A stretch of DNA of 64,000 bases from Panulirus ornatus. Lineage: Eukaryota; Arthropoda; Malacostraca; Decapoda; Palinuridae. A model generated the notes under the pieces. The model made no database searches, was not told the origin of the DNA, and saw nothing but the letters and a program-made list of their open reading frames with translations. Each line of letters begins with the position of its first letter. Position 1 is the stretch's first letter. The stretch is from assembly GCF_036320965.1 (NCBI RefSeq), contig NC_092248.1:20249793-20313792 (forward strand), given 5' to 3'. Both the position numbers and the translations under genes were made by a program. This document shows, one piece after another, positions 11,808 to 21,599 of the stretch.

Positions 11808-14800
11808 ACTTTGTCGCTGTCTCCCGCGTTTGCGAGGTAGCGCAAGGAAACAGACGAAAGAAATGGCCCAACCCCCCCCCCCATACACATGTACATACAC
11901 ACGTCCACACACGCAAATATACATACCTACACAGCTTTCCATGGTTTACCCCAGACGCTTCACATGCCTTGATTCAATCCACTGACAGCACGTCAACCCC
12001 TGTATACCACATCGCTCCAATTCACTCTATTCCTTGCCCTCCTTTCACCCTCCTGCATGTTCAGGCCCCGATCACACAAAATCTTTTTCACTCCATCTTT
12101 CCACCTCCAATTTGGTCTCCCTCTTCTCCTCGTTCCCTCCACCTCCGACACATATATCCTCTTGGTCAATCTTTCCTCACTCATTCTCTCCATGTGCCCA
12201 AACCATTTCAAAACACCCTCTTCTGCTCTCTCAACCACGCTCTTTTTATTTCCACACATCTCTCTTACCCTTACGTTACTTACTCGATCAAACCACCTCA
12301 CACCACACATTTTCCTCAAACATCTCATTTCCAGCACATCCATCCTCCTGCGCACATCTCTATCCATAGCCCACGCCTCGCAACCATACAACATTGTTGG
12401 TACCACTATTCCTTCAAACATACCCATTTTTGCTTTCCGAGATAATGTTCTCGACTTCCACACATTTTTCAAGGCTCCCAAAATTTTCGCCCCCTCCCCC
12501 ACCCTATGATCCACTTCCGCTTCCATGGTTCCATCCGCTGACAGATCCACTCCCAGATATCTAAAACACTTCACTTCCTCCAGTTTTTCTCCATTCAAAC
12601 TCACCTCCCAATTGACTTGACCCTCACCCCTACTGTACCTAATAACCTTGCTCTTATTCACATTTACTCTTAACTTTCTTCTTCCACACACTTTACCAAA
12701 CTCAGTCACCAGCTTCTGCAGTTTCTCACATGAATCAGCCACCAGCGCTGTATCATCAGCGAACAACAACTGACTCACTTCCCAAGCTCTCTCATCCCCA
12801 ACAGACTTCATACTTGCCCCTCTTTCCAGGACTCTTGCATTTACCTCCCTAACAACCCCATCCATAAACAAATTAAACAACCATGGAGACATCACACACC
12901 CCTGCCGCAAACCTACATTCACTGAGAACCAATCACTTTCCTCTCTTCCTACACGTACACATGCCTTACATCCTCGATAAAAACTTTTCACTGCTTCTAA
13001 CAACTTGCCTCCCACACCATATATTCTTAATACCTTCCACAGAGCATCTCTATCAACTCTATCATATGCCTTCTCCAGATCCATAAATGCTACATACAAA
13101 TCCATTTGCTTTTCTAAGTATTTCTCACATACATTCTTCAAAGCAAACACCTGATCCACACATCCTCTACCACTTCTGAAACCGCACTGCTCTTCCCCAA
13201 TCTGATGCTCTGTACATGCCTTCACCCTCTCAATCAATACCCTCCCATATAATTTACCAGGAATACTCAACAAACTTATACCTCTGTAATTTGAGCACTC
13301 ACTCTTATCCCCTTTGCCTTTGTACAATGGCACTATGCACGCATTCCGCCAATCCTCAGGCACCTCACCATGAGTCATACATACATTAAATAAACTTACC
13401 AACCAGTCAACAATACAGTCACCCCCTTTTTTAATAAATTCCACTGCAATACCATCCAAACCTGCTGCCTTGCCGGCTTTCATCTTCCGCAAAGCTTTTA
13501 CTACCTCTTCTCTGTTTACCAAATCATTTTCCCTAACCCTCTCACTTTGCACACCACCTCGACCAAAACACCCTATATCTGCCACTCTGTCATCAGACAC
13601 ATTCAACAAACCTTCAAAATACTCATTCCATCTCCTTCTCACATCACCGCTACTTGTTATCACCTCCCCATTTACGCCCTTCACTGAAGTTCCCATTTGC
13701 TCCCTTGTCTTACGCACCCTATTTACCTCCTTCCAGAACATCTTTTTATTCTCCCTAAAATTTACTGATAGTCTCTCACCCCAACTCTCATTTGCCCTTT
13801 CTTTCACCTCTTGCACCTTTCTCTTGACCTCCTGTCTCTTTCTTTTATACTTCTCCCACTCAATTGCATTTTTTCCCTGCAAAAATCGTCCAAATGCCTC
13901 TCTCTTCTCTTTCACTAATACTCTTACTTCTTCATCCCACCACTCACTACCCTTTCTAAACAGCCCACCTCCCACTCTTCTCATGCCACAAGCATCTTTT
14001 GCGCAATCCATCACTGATTCCCTAAATACATCCCATTCCTCCCCCACTCCCCTTACTTCCATTGTTCTCACCTTTTTCCATTCTGTACACAGTCTCTCCT
14101 GGTACTTCCCCACACAGGTCTCCTTCCCAAGCTCACTCACTCTCACCACCTTCTTCACCCCAACATTCAGTCCTCTTTTCTGAAAACCCATACTAATCTT
14201 CACCTTAGCCTCCACAAGATAATGATCAGACATCCCTCCAGTTGCACCTCTCAGCACATTAACATCCAAAAGTCTCTCTTTCGCACGCCTGTCAATTAAC
14301 ACGTAATCCAATAACGCTCTCTGGCCATCTCTCCTACTTACATAAGTATACTTATGTATATCTCGCTTTTTAAACCAGGTATTCCCAATCATCAGTCCTT
14401 TTTCAGCACATAAATCTACAAGCTCTTCACCATTTCCATTTACAACACTGAACACCCCATGCATACCAATTATTCCCTCAACTGCCACATTACTCACCTT
14501 TGCATTCAAATCACCCATCACTATAACCCGGTCTCGTGCATCAAAACCGCTAACACACTCATTCAGCTGCTCCCAAAACACTTGCCTCTCATGATCTTTC
14601 TTCTCATGCCCAGGTGCATATGCACCAATAATCACCCACCTCTCTCCATCAACTTTCAATTTTACCCATATTAATCGAGAATTTACTTTCTTACATTCTA
14701 TCACATGCTCCCACAACTCCTGTTTCAGGAGTATTGCTACTCCTTCCCTTGCTCTTGTCCTCTCACTAACCCCTGACTTCACTCCCCAGACATTTCCAAA

Positions 14801-15203
14801 CCATTCTTCCCCTTTACCCTTGAGCTTCGTTTCGCTCAGAGCCAAAACATCCAGGTTCCTTTCCTCAAACATACTACCTATCTCTCCTTTTTTCACATCT
14901 TGGTTACATCCACACACATTTAGGCACCCCACTCTGAGCCTTCGAGGAGGATGATCACTCCCCGCGTGACTCCTTCTTCTGTTTCCCATTTTAGAAAGTT
15001 AATACAAGGAGGGGAGGATTTCCGGCCCCCCGCTCCCGTCCCCTCTAGTCGCTTTCTACGACACGCGAGGAATACGTGGGAAGTATTCTTTCACCCCTAT
15101 CCCCAGGGATAATATACATATATATATACATATACACACACACACACATACACACACATACGCACATACACACACACACACACACATACATATATATACA
15201 TAT
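11808..15203 (-). mobile_element. Full-length RTE-like non-LTR retrotransposon (young subfamily)
   Basis: Complete element on the minus strand: an alternating TA/CA 5' extension (15111-15203), a leader of about 120 bp (14990-15110), one 998-codon frame (11993-14989), and a ~185 bp 3' UTR (11808-11992) ending in the stem-loop CTCGC/GCGGG and the ACAGCGACAAAG terminus, followed by a poly(A)/(TA)n tail. A single frame with no ORF1, a short 3' UTR and a simple-repeat tail fit the RTE clade. Its 5' extension is shared with the copy at 44672-48081, and the two diverge only at 15203/48081, which supports the assigned 5' end. A target-site duplication cannot be read because both ends lie in simple repeats. 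Confidence 0.9.
11993..14989 (-). CDS. RTE-type endonuclease / reverse transcriptase, 998 aa, intact
   Basis: Multifunctional retrotransposon protein that would nick chromosomal DNA and copy its own RNA at the nick. Residues ~18-265 form an AP-type (EEP) endonuclease: LNVCG (N24), LSETK (E53), GAYAP (Y124), MGDLN (D160, N162) and the SDH triad end (D255, H256). Residues ~495-770 are the RT fingers and palm: [17 protein letters not shown] (D637), [13 protein letters not shown] and LFADD (D745, D746). Residues ~800-998 include [29 protein letters not shown] and a basic [13 protein letters not shown] stretch typical of RTE-group C-termini. ATG at 14987-14989 is the first start after the leader and stop TGA is at 11993-11995. 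No stop or frameshift was seen. It differs at eight residues from the protein at 44863-47859. All catalytic residues are present, so activity is plausible but untested. Confidence 0.93.
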   Translation of the reverse strand: MGNRRRSHAGSDHPPRRLRVGCLNVCGCNQDVKKGEIGSMFEERNLDVLALSETKLKGKGEEWFGNVWGVKSGVSERTRAREGVAILLKQELWEHVIECKKVNSRLIWVKLKVDGERWVIIGAYAPGHEKKDHERQVFWEQLNECVSGFDARDRVIVMGDLNAKVSNVAVEGIIGMHGVFSVVNGNGEELVDLCAEKGLMIGNTWFKKRDIHKYTYVSRRDGQRALLDYVLIDRRAKERLLDVNVLRGATGGMSDHYLVEAKVKISMGFQKRGLNVGVKKVVRVSELGKETCVGKYQERLCTEWKKVRTMEVRGVGEEWDVFRESVMDCAKDACGMRRVGGGLFRKGSEWWDEEVRVLVKEKREAFGRFLQGKNAIEWEKYKRKRQEVKRKVQEVKERANESWGERLSVNFRENKKMFWKEVNRVRKTREQMGTSVKGVNGEVITSSGDVRRRWNEYFEGLLNVSDDRVADIGCFGRGGVQSERVRENDLVNREEVVKALRKMKAGKAAGLDGIAVEFIKKGGDCIVDWLVSLFNVCMTHGEVPEDWRNACIVPLYKGKGDKSECSNYRGISLLSIPGKLYGRVLIERVKACTEHQIGEEQCGFRSGRGCVDQVFALKNVCEKYLEKQMDLYVAFMDLEKAYDRVDRDALWKVLRIYGVGGKLLEAVKSFYRGCKACVRVGREESDWFSVNVGLRQGCVMSPWLFNLFMDGVVREVNARVLERGASMKSVGDERAWEVSQLLFADDTALVADSCEKLQKLVTEFGKVCGRRKLRVNVNKSKVIRYSRGEGQVNWEVSLNGEKLEEVKCFRYLGVDLSADGTMEAEVDHRVGEGAKILGALKNVWKSRTLSRKAKMGMFEGIVVPTMLYGCEAWAMDRDVRRRMDVLEMRCLRKMCGVRWFDRVSNVRVREMCGNKKSVVERAEEGVLKWFGHMERMSEERLTKRIYVSEVEGTRRRGRPNWRWKDGVKKILCDRGLNMQEGERRARNRVNWSDVVYRG

Positions 15204-15480
15204 GAAAAATGTAAGAAACAATTTAGAAAACAAACTTTTAGCTTGAAATGAATGAAAAAAATGAATGTCACATAAATGGTTCAACCTCTGGCTATGGAAA
15301 AGGAAATGTACAATTTATTCACACAAACGTCAATAGCAGTTCTCATCAATTTCACCACTGTATCAATAAGCTTCAATGTCTAAGCTACATTTTTCTCCAA
15401 CTTCACTATTTTCTTGTCAAAAACACCATGCATGAAAACTATCACTCCATTAACACAACTATAAACATTTACTTCCCCTT
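15204..15480. other. Unassigned low-copy sequence
   Basis: About 280 bp of ordinary-composition DNA between two RTE copies. It is not seen elsewhere in the window and contains no convincing reading frame, RNA or repeat. It may be surviving pre-insertion host sequence. Confidence 0.6.
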
Positions 15481-15516
15481 TATATATATATATTTTTTTT
15501 TTTTTTTTTTTTTTTT
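15481..15516. repeat. Short (TA)n plus poly-T: RTE tail
   Basis: Twelve bases of TA and a 24-base T run preceding the 3' terminus of the minus-strand RTE copy that starts at 15517. Confidence 0.85.
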
Positions 15517-16468
15517 TGCTTTGTCGCTGTCTCCCGCGTTTGCGAGGTAGCGCAAGGAAACAGACAAAAGAAATGGCCCAACCCACCCCCATACACATGT
15601 ATATACATACGTCCACACACGCAAATATACATACCTACACAGCTTTCCATGGTTTACCCCTGACGCTTCACATGCCATGATTCAATCCACTGACAGCACG
15701 TCAACCCCGGTATACCACATCGCTCCAATTCACTCTATTCCTTGCCCTCCTTTCACCCTCCTGCATTTTCAGGCCCCGATCACACAAAATCTTTTCCACT
15801 CCATCTTTCCACCTCCAATTTGGTCTCCCTCTTCTCCTCGTTTCCTCCACCTCCGACACATATATCCTCTTGGTCAATCTTTCCTCACTCATTCTCTCCA
15901 TGTGACCAAACCATTTCAAAACACCCTCTTCTGCTCTCTCAACCACGCTCATTTTATTTCCACACATCTCTCTTACCCTTACGTTACTTACTCGATCAAA
16001 CCACCTCACACCACACATTGTCCTCAAACATCTCATATCCAGCACATCCATCCTCCTGCGCACAACTCTATCCATAGTCCACGCCTCGCAACCATACAAC
16101 ATTGTTGGAACCACTATTCCTTCAAACATACCCATTTTTGCTTTCCGAGATAATGTTTTCGACTTCCACACATTCTTCAAGGCTCCCAGAATTTTCGCCC
16201 CCTCCCCCACCCTATGATCCACTTCCGCTTCCATGTTTCCATCCGCTGCCAGATCCACTCCCAGATATCTAAAACACTTCACTTCCTCCAGTTTTTCTCC
16301 ATTCAAACTCACCTCCCAATTGACTTGACCCTCAACCCTACTGTACCTAATAACCTTGCTCTTATTCACATTTACTCTTAACTTTCTTCTTTCACACACT
16401 TTACCAAACTCAGTCACCAGCTTCTGCAGTTTCTCACATGAATCAGCCACCAGCGCTGTATCATCAGC
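15517..16468 (-). mobile_element. RTE-like 3' part, frame open but 5'-truncated at the RT active site
   Basis: Minus strand: short 3' UTR, stop at 15701, and an uninterrupted frame up to DDTALVADS, where the copy is cut through LFADD at 16468. Everything upstream (endonuclease, RT fingers and most of the palm) is missing. The truncation point joins the 3' end of a SINE-like element, with GC shared at the junction. Confidence 0.87.
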
Positions 16469-16516
16469 TACCTCGCTAATGCGGGAAATGGCGAATAGTT
16501 TGAAAGAAAGAAAAAG

Positions 16517-16518
<2 letters not shown>
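16469..16518 (+). mobile_element. SINE-like element, terminal 50 bp only
   Basis: Only the family's 3' terminus is present: the CTCGC-TAAT-GCGGG stem-loop, GAAATGGCGAATAG and an A-rich tail running into (TA)n. It is an extreme 5' truncation. Confidence 0.78.

Positions 16519-16598
<80 letters not shown>
16519..16598. repeat. (TA)n array
   Basis: TA run forming the tail of the SINE fragment and the left edge of the following plus-strand RTE copy. Confidence 0.93.
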
Positions 16599-16602
<4 letters not shown>

Positions 16603-16900
16603 AGTATTCCTGGTAAATTATATGGGAGGGTATTGATTGAGAGGGTGAAGGCATGTACAGAGCATCAGATTGGGGAAGAGCAGTGTGGTTTCAGAAGTGG
16701 TAGAGGATTTGTGGATCAGGTGTTTGCTTTGAAGAATGTATGTGAGAAATACTTAGAAAAGCAAATGGATTTGTATGTAGCATTTGTGGATCTGGAGAAC
16801 GCATATGATAGAGTTGATAGAGATGCTCTGTGGATGGTATTAAGAATATATGGTGTGGGAGGCAAGTTGTTAGAAGCAGTGAAAAGTTTTTATCGAGGAT

Positions 16901-16912
16901 GTAAGGCATGTG
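16901..16912 (+). repeat. Target-site duplication, left copy
   Basis: Twelve bases, GTAAGGCATGTG, repeated exactly at 17064-17075 on the other side of the SINE-like insertion. Confidence 0.88.
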
Positions 16913-16944
<32 letters not shown>

Positions 16945-17063
16945 TCCAAAAGAAGGAACAGAGAATTGGGCCAGGTGAGGGTAGTCCCCCAAAGGCTCAG
17001 TCATCTGTTCTTAACGCTACCTCGCTAATGCGGGAAATGGCGAATAGTTTAAAAGAAAAAAAA
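16913..17063 (+). mobile_element. SINE-like non-autonomous element inserted in an RTE copy, 5'-truncated
   Basis: A T run, the AATTTTCC body, the stem-loop CTCGC-TAAT-GCGGG and the A-rich terminus, bounded by 12-bp direct repeats that duplicate RTE coding sequence. The 5' truncation, A-rich 3' end and target-site duplication are what target-primed reverse transcription leaves. The host RTE copy reads on in register after the duplication. Confidence 0.9.
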
Positions 17064-17075
17064 GTAAGGCATGTG
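17064..17075 (+). repeat. Target-site duplication, right copy
   Basis: Exact repeat of 16901-16912 at the 3' end of the SINE-like insertion. Confidence 0.88.
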
Positions 17076-18250
17076 TTCGTGTAGGAAGAGAGGAAAGTGA
17101 TTGGTTCTCAGTGAATGTAGGTTTGCGGCAGGGGTGTGTGATGTCTCCATGGTTGTTTAATTTGTTTATGGATGGGGTTGTTAGGGAGGTGAATGCAAGA
17201 GTTTTGGAAAGAGGGGTAAGTATGAAGTCTGTTGGGGATGAGAGAGCTTGGGAAGTGAGTCAGTTGTTGTTCGCTGATGATACAGCGCTGGTGGCTGATT
17301 CATGTGAGAAACTGCAGAAGCTGGTAACTGAGTTTGGTAAAGTGTGTGAAAGAAGAAAGTTAAGAGTAAATGTGAATAAGATCAAGGTTATTAGGTACAG
17401 TAGGGTTGAGGGTGAAGTCAATTGGGAGGTAAGTTTGAATGGAGAAAAACTGGAGGAAGTAAAGTGTTTTAGATAACTGGGAGTGGATCTGGCAGCGGAT
17501 TGAACAATGGAAGCGGAAGTGGATCATAGGGTGGGGGAGGTGGCGAAAATCCTGGGAGCCTTGAAGAATGTGTGGAAGTCGAGAACATTATCTCGGAAAG
17601 CAAAAATGTGTATGTTTGAAGGAATAGTGGTTCCTACAATGTTGTATGGTTGCGAGGCGTGGGCTATGGATAGAGTTGTGCGTGGGAGGATGGATGTGCT
17701 GGAAATGAGATGTTTGAGGACAATGTGTGGTGTGAGGTGGTTTGATCGAGTAAGTAACGTAAGGGTAAGAGAGATGTGTGGAAATAAAAAGAGCGTGGTT
17801 GAGAGAGCAGAAGAGGGTGTTTTGAAATGGTTTGGGCACATGGAGAGAATGAGTGAGGAAAGATTGACCAAGAGGATATATGTGTCAGAGGTGGAGGGAA
17901 CGAGGAGAAGTGGGAGACCAAATTGGAGGTGGAAAGATGGAGTGAAAAAGATTTTGTGTGATCGGGGCCTGAACATGCAGGAGGGTGAAAGGAGGGCAAG
18001 GAATAGAGTGAATTGGATAGATGTGGTATACCGGGGTTGACGTGCTGTCAGTGGATTGAATCAGGGCATGTGAAGCGTCTGGGGTAAACCATGGTAAGCT
18101 GTGTAGGTATGTATATTTGCGTGTGTGGACGTATGTATATACATGTGTATGGGGGTGGGTTGGGCCATTTCTTTCGTCTGTTTCCTTGCGCTACCTCTCA
18201 AACGCGGGAGACAGCGACAAAGTAAAAAAAAAAAAATAAAATATGTATGT

Positions 18251-18850
18251 ATGTTGTATGGTTGCGAGGCGTGGGCTATGGATAGAGTTGTGCGCAGGAG
18301 GATGGATGTGCTGGAAATGAGATGTTTGAGGACAATGTGTGGTGTGAGGTGGTTTGATCGAGTGAGTAACGTAAGGGTAAGAGAGATGTGTGGAAATAAA
18401 AAGAGCGTGGTTGAGAGAGCAGAAGAGGGTGTTTTGAAGTGGTTTGGGCACATGGAGAGGATGAGTGAGGAAAGATTGACCAAGAGGATATATGTGTCGG
18501 AGGTGGAGGGAACGAGGAGAAGAGGGAGACCAAATTGGAGGTGGAAAGATGGAGTGACAAAGATTTTGTGTGATCGGGGCCTGAACATGCAGGAGGGTGA
18601 AAGGAGGGCAAGGAATAGAGTGAATTGGATCGATGTGGTATACCGGGGTTAACGTGCTGTCAGTGGATTGAATCAAGGCATGTGAAGCGTCTGGGGTAAA
18701 CCATGGAAAGCTGTGCAGGTATGTATATTTGCGTGTGTGGACGTATGTATATACATGTGTATGGGGGTGGGTTGGGCCATTTCTTTCGTCTGTTTCCTTG
18801 CGCTACCTCGCAAACGCGGGAGACAGCGACAAAGTATAATAATAAAATGA
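18251..18850 (+). mobile_element. RTE-like 3' fragment in direct tandem with the preceding copy
   Basis: Plus-strand fragment beginning in [11 protein letters not shown] and carrying an open frame to the stop near 18652, a short 3' UTR and an AATAATAAAA tail. It begins a few bases after the A-rich tail of the copy ending at about 18240, so the two are head to tail. Only the C-terminal ~130 codons remain. Confidence 0.87.
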
Positions 18851-19584
18851 TAATATTCTATGACGATATTTTCTACTAGAGGATAGAAAAATATCCTAAG
18901 TTCTTAATCTTCATCCTGAGAGAGATTTGTTAGTGAAGAATAAGGTACGATCCGGCTCAATAATCGACAGCTAAGTAAGATAGCTAAGAAAGAGCACCTG
19001 TAGTGTGTTGAGAGTATATAGTCTTGGGTATTTCATAGGAAAGTGCGAGTTTGGGTGAATACCACATTATGATGTTTGGACGGATTACTTTGTGAAAGTG
19101 CCTCACCTATGAGAAGTTGAGATGGTATGCTAACAATTATTGAACAGATTTATCTACTGCTAATAATTGTCAACAAAATAGCTTATCTAGCTCTGATGCT
19201 AGGGTATTTACATTTCTCCCATTGACAACGTCTGCTGCTGGTTTATTGCCATTTACTAAGTCCCTTCGGTTGAAAACCTGTTGCATCTCTCCATCATTTA
19301 AATATGACATTCTTACGACTGTTGGTTTGGACTTCATTCATATGTTAAGACACTGTCGTGTATCTTTCGAAATTGTATAATATTTTGAAAGCTCCCGTGA
19401 AATCCCCATAGCTTCTGTGTTTCTTCAAAGTATATGAGAATAGGGAGAGAGAGAAACGAGAGGAAGGGTAGAGAGGGAGAGGGAGAAAAGAAGTATGAAA
19501 GAAACGTTACGTATAAATCATTTCTGTAAACCCATGTTACACTTCATTTAGGTAGCCTCTCCCTTCCATCTAGTCACCCATTTG
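18851..19584. other. Unassigned sequence
   Basis: About 730 bp without a convincing reading frame or a repeat shared with the rest of the window. A purine-rich stretch lies near 19440-19500. Confidence 0.55.
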
Positions 19585-19975
19585 CTGGTGACTCTCTCTC
19601 GTACAGACTACACTCGTCAGAGATACTGGTCTGTAGTTGAGCACGTTTTCTCGATCTTCTTTCTTAATGATAGGAACGATATTTGCTCCCTCGCACTCCC
19701 TTAGCGCTACATCCTCTTCAAAAAATATTTGAGCACCATTTCAAGCGGCTTTCGAAAAAGTGTTTTTTCACACTCCTTAAGTATACACGGAGAAATCTCA
19801 TCAGTTCCCTACGCGTCCTATAGATCAAGGTCCTTCAATGTCCTACTTATGTCTTTTCAAACATTGACCATATCATTCCCAGAGGGGTTATAGTGCCCTC
19901 CACAGTGAATACATTTTCAAACTTTTCATTCAGCAACTTGCATTCTCTTTGGAGTATCTTTACACTTTACGCCCG
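19585..19975 (-). pseudogene. CR1/Jockey-group LINE reverse transcriptase fragment, decayed
   Basis: The minus-strand translation shows, across frameshifts, LNEKFENVFTVEGT, then GTDEISPCILKEC and PLEMVLKYFLKRM, then ECEGANIVPIIKKEDRENVL followed by NYRPVSLTS. The order (pre-RT linker, PDEISP-type block, ANIVPI.KK..NYRPVSLTS) is the N-terminal RT region of CR1/L2/Jockey-type LINEs. It is not the RTE family, which has IVPLYKGKG and NYRGISLL at these points. Several stops and at least two indels mark it as old. The exact clade needs a profile search. Confidence 0.75.
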
Positions 19976-20069
19976 ACAGAAATTACGAAATTTATGTTAT
20001 ATGAAATACATAAGATTACCAGGGAAGGTGTAGGCTCACTAGGGGTCCGGGGGCTTTAGGAGCACTCAT
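19976..20069. other. Short unassigned stretch
   Basis: Nothing recognisable between the LINE remnant and the telomere-like array. Confidence 0.4.
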
Positions 20070-20436
20070 CCCCTAGGTTAGACTAGGTTAAGTTAGGCTA
20101 GGATATGCGAGGGAGTAGACTAAGCTGCTTTGCTAGGTTAGGATAGGATAGTTCAGGTTAGTTTAGGTTAGGTTAGGTTAGGTTAGGTTAGGTTAGTTTA
20201 GGCTAGGTTAGGTTAGGTTAGGATATGCGAGGGTATAGACTAACCTGCTATGCTAGACTAAGTTAGGTTAGGTTAGGTTAGGTTAAGTTAGGGTAGGTTA
20301 GGTTAGGATATGCGAGGGTATAGACTAACCTGCTATGCTAGACTAAGTTAGGTTAGGTTAGGTTAGGATATGCGAGGGTATAGACTAACCTGCTATGCTA
20401 GACTAAGTTAGGTTAGGTAAGGTTCATTAAATTAGA
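20070..20436 (+). repeat. Interstitial telomere-like (TTAGG)n array with an embedded ~40-bp unit
   Basis: Runs of GGTTAGGTTAGG, the arthropod telomere pentamer, with variants such as GGTTAAGTTA and GGATAGGATA. Interleaved are four copies of a unit beginning GGATATGCGAGGG and ending TGCTAG, starting at 20101, 20221, 20306 and 20366. The spacings 120, 85 and 60 are all multiples of five, so the array stays in pentamer register. Non-telomeric DNA lies on both sides, so this is interstitial and not a chromosome end. Confidence 0.85.
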
Positions 20437-20666
20437 ACCGATACCTGTAGAGCAGAAAATGTAAACATGTCCCATTTTTGTGGTCATCTTCGTCCCTCTA
20501 GATCTCTCAGTTTAATGAGCTGTTCTTCAGCTGAAAGTTTACCCCGATGACTCAGTGGAGTAGCTGTAGGGCTTAACTTCCTTCACCCGTGATGTTGTTT
20601 TTCTCAATTGATTTTTTCGAGTCCCCTTTTCTTATCCTGTGATTTCGATGCTCGAGCTCTTATTTA
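20437..20666. other. Unassigned sequence
   Basis: No coding, RNA or repeat signal that I can support. Confidence 0.45.
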
Positions 20667-20699
<33 letters not shown>

Positions 20700-20700
20700 T
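20667..20700. repeat. (GT)n microsatellite
   Basis: About 34 bp of GT dinucleotides. Confidence 0.9.
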
Positions 20701-20886
20701 AACTATTTGTGGGTTATTGGGAAGAGAGTGTTACACTCATGTTGCCCCGTCTCTCAACCTCGTTTATATGTACTATGTACCATACCATTATTCCTTTATA
20801 TATATACACACATACAAGTCCCAGACGTAATCAAGGTACTCAAGAATAGTGTAGCTTCAAGTGGAGGATGAGCATCTGTTTAGGGT

Positions 20887-20963
20887 GTAGCCGACTGCCA
20901 CGCCCAGGATTCGAACCCACGCGGCTCCGACCCGGGCTAGTCAGTAACGCTATCCACCACACT

Positions 20964-20966
<3 letters not shown>
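20887..20966 (-). mobile_element. tRNA-related SINE head, degenerate
   Basis: On the minus strand a perfect B box (GGTTCGAATCC, 20907-20917) lies about 30 bases downstream of a plausible A box (TGGTGGATAGCG, around 20948-20959), the internal RNA polymerase III promoter layout of tRNAs. The sequence does not fold into a clean four-arm tRNA, and a (GT)n tract adjoins it, so a tRNA-derived SINE remnant is more likely than a gene. Confidence 0.55.
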
Positions 20967-21163
<197 letters not shown>

Positions 21164-21530
21164 GACGATAAAGGCTGATTAGGAGACCTTGATATGAGAA
21201 AGGTTGGATTGTGTAGGTGGGAGTGTATGAAGGTAATGCGTGGTTGGGTGACCACACCATCGTCAGGTCTGGGATGGGCGGAGGAGAAGTCTGGGGGGGG
21301 AAACTGGCGAGTCTCCGTGCACTATCTTGAAACAATCGGCCACACAGCCAATACCTCCAGTTTATAGGTCGTGAAACATAACTTACTAGGACGTTAACTT
21401 GCCTGTAAATAACATTAACGTGTCTCTCTCACTCTCTGCCTGGGACGGAAGTGGCTGGTTACTGCTTTTACCGGAGTGTCAGCGAGCGAAGGTTTGGCTT
21501 TCATTTTACTACTATCATCCTTTAGTCTGT

Positions 21531-21568
<38 letters not shown>

Positions 21569-21599
21569 CTCAACATCCCATAAAAGCTGCTTAATATCG
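21164..21599. other. Unassigned sequence with a (GT)n tract at 21533-21564
   Basis: Apart from the GT tract I see no coding or RNA signal. Confidence 0.45.

Larger units (their letters stand above)
16599..18250 (+). pseudogene. RTE-like retrotransposon, 5'-truncated, interrupted by a SINE insertion
   Basis: Plus-strand copy from [11 protein letters not shown] to the 3' end, with TGA after VVYRG near 18040 and a short 3' UTR (18041-18225). A 151-bp SINE-like copy sits inside the coding sequence at 16913-17063, flanked by 12-bp direct repeats. Two nonsense changes follow, one at about 17474 (in FRYLGVDL) and one near 17502. The RT motifs [24 protein letters not shown] and LFADD are still readable. 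Inactive. Confidence 0.88.

Noticed and set aside
20070..20436. Chromosome end
   Set aside because: Telomere-like repeats are short, variant and flanked on both sides by other DNA.
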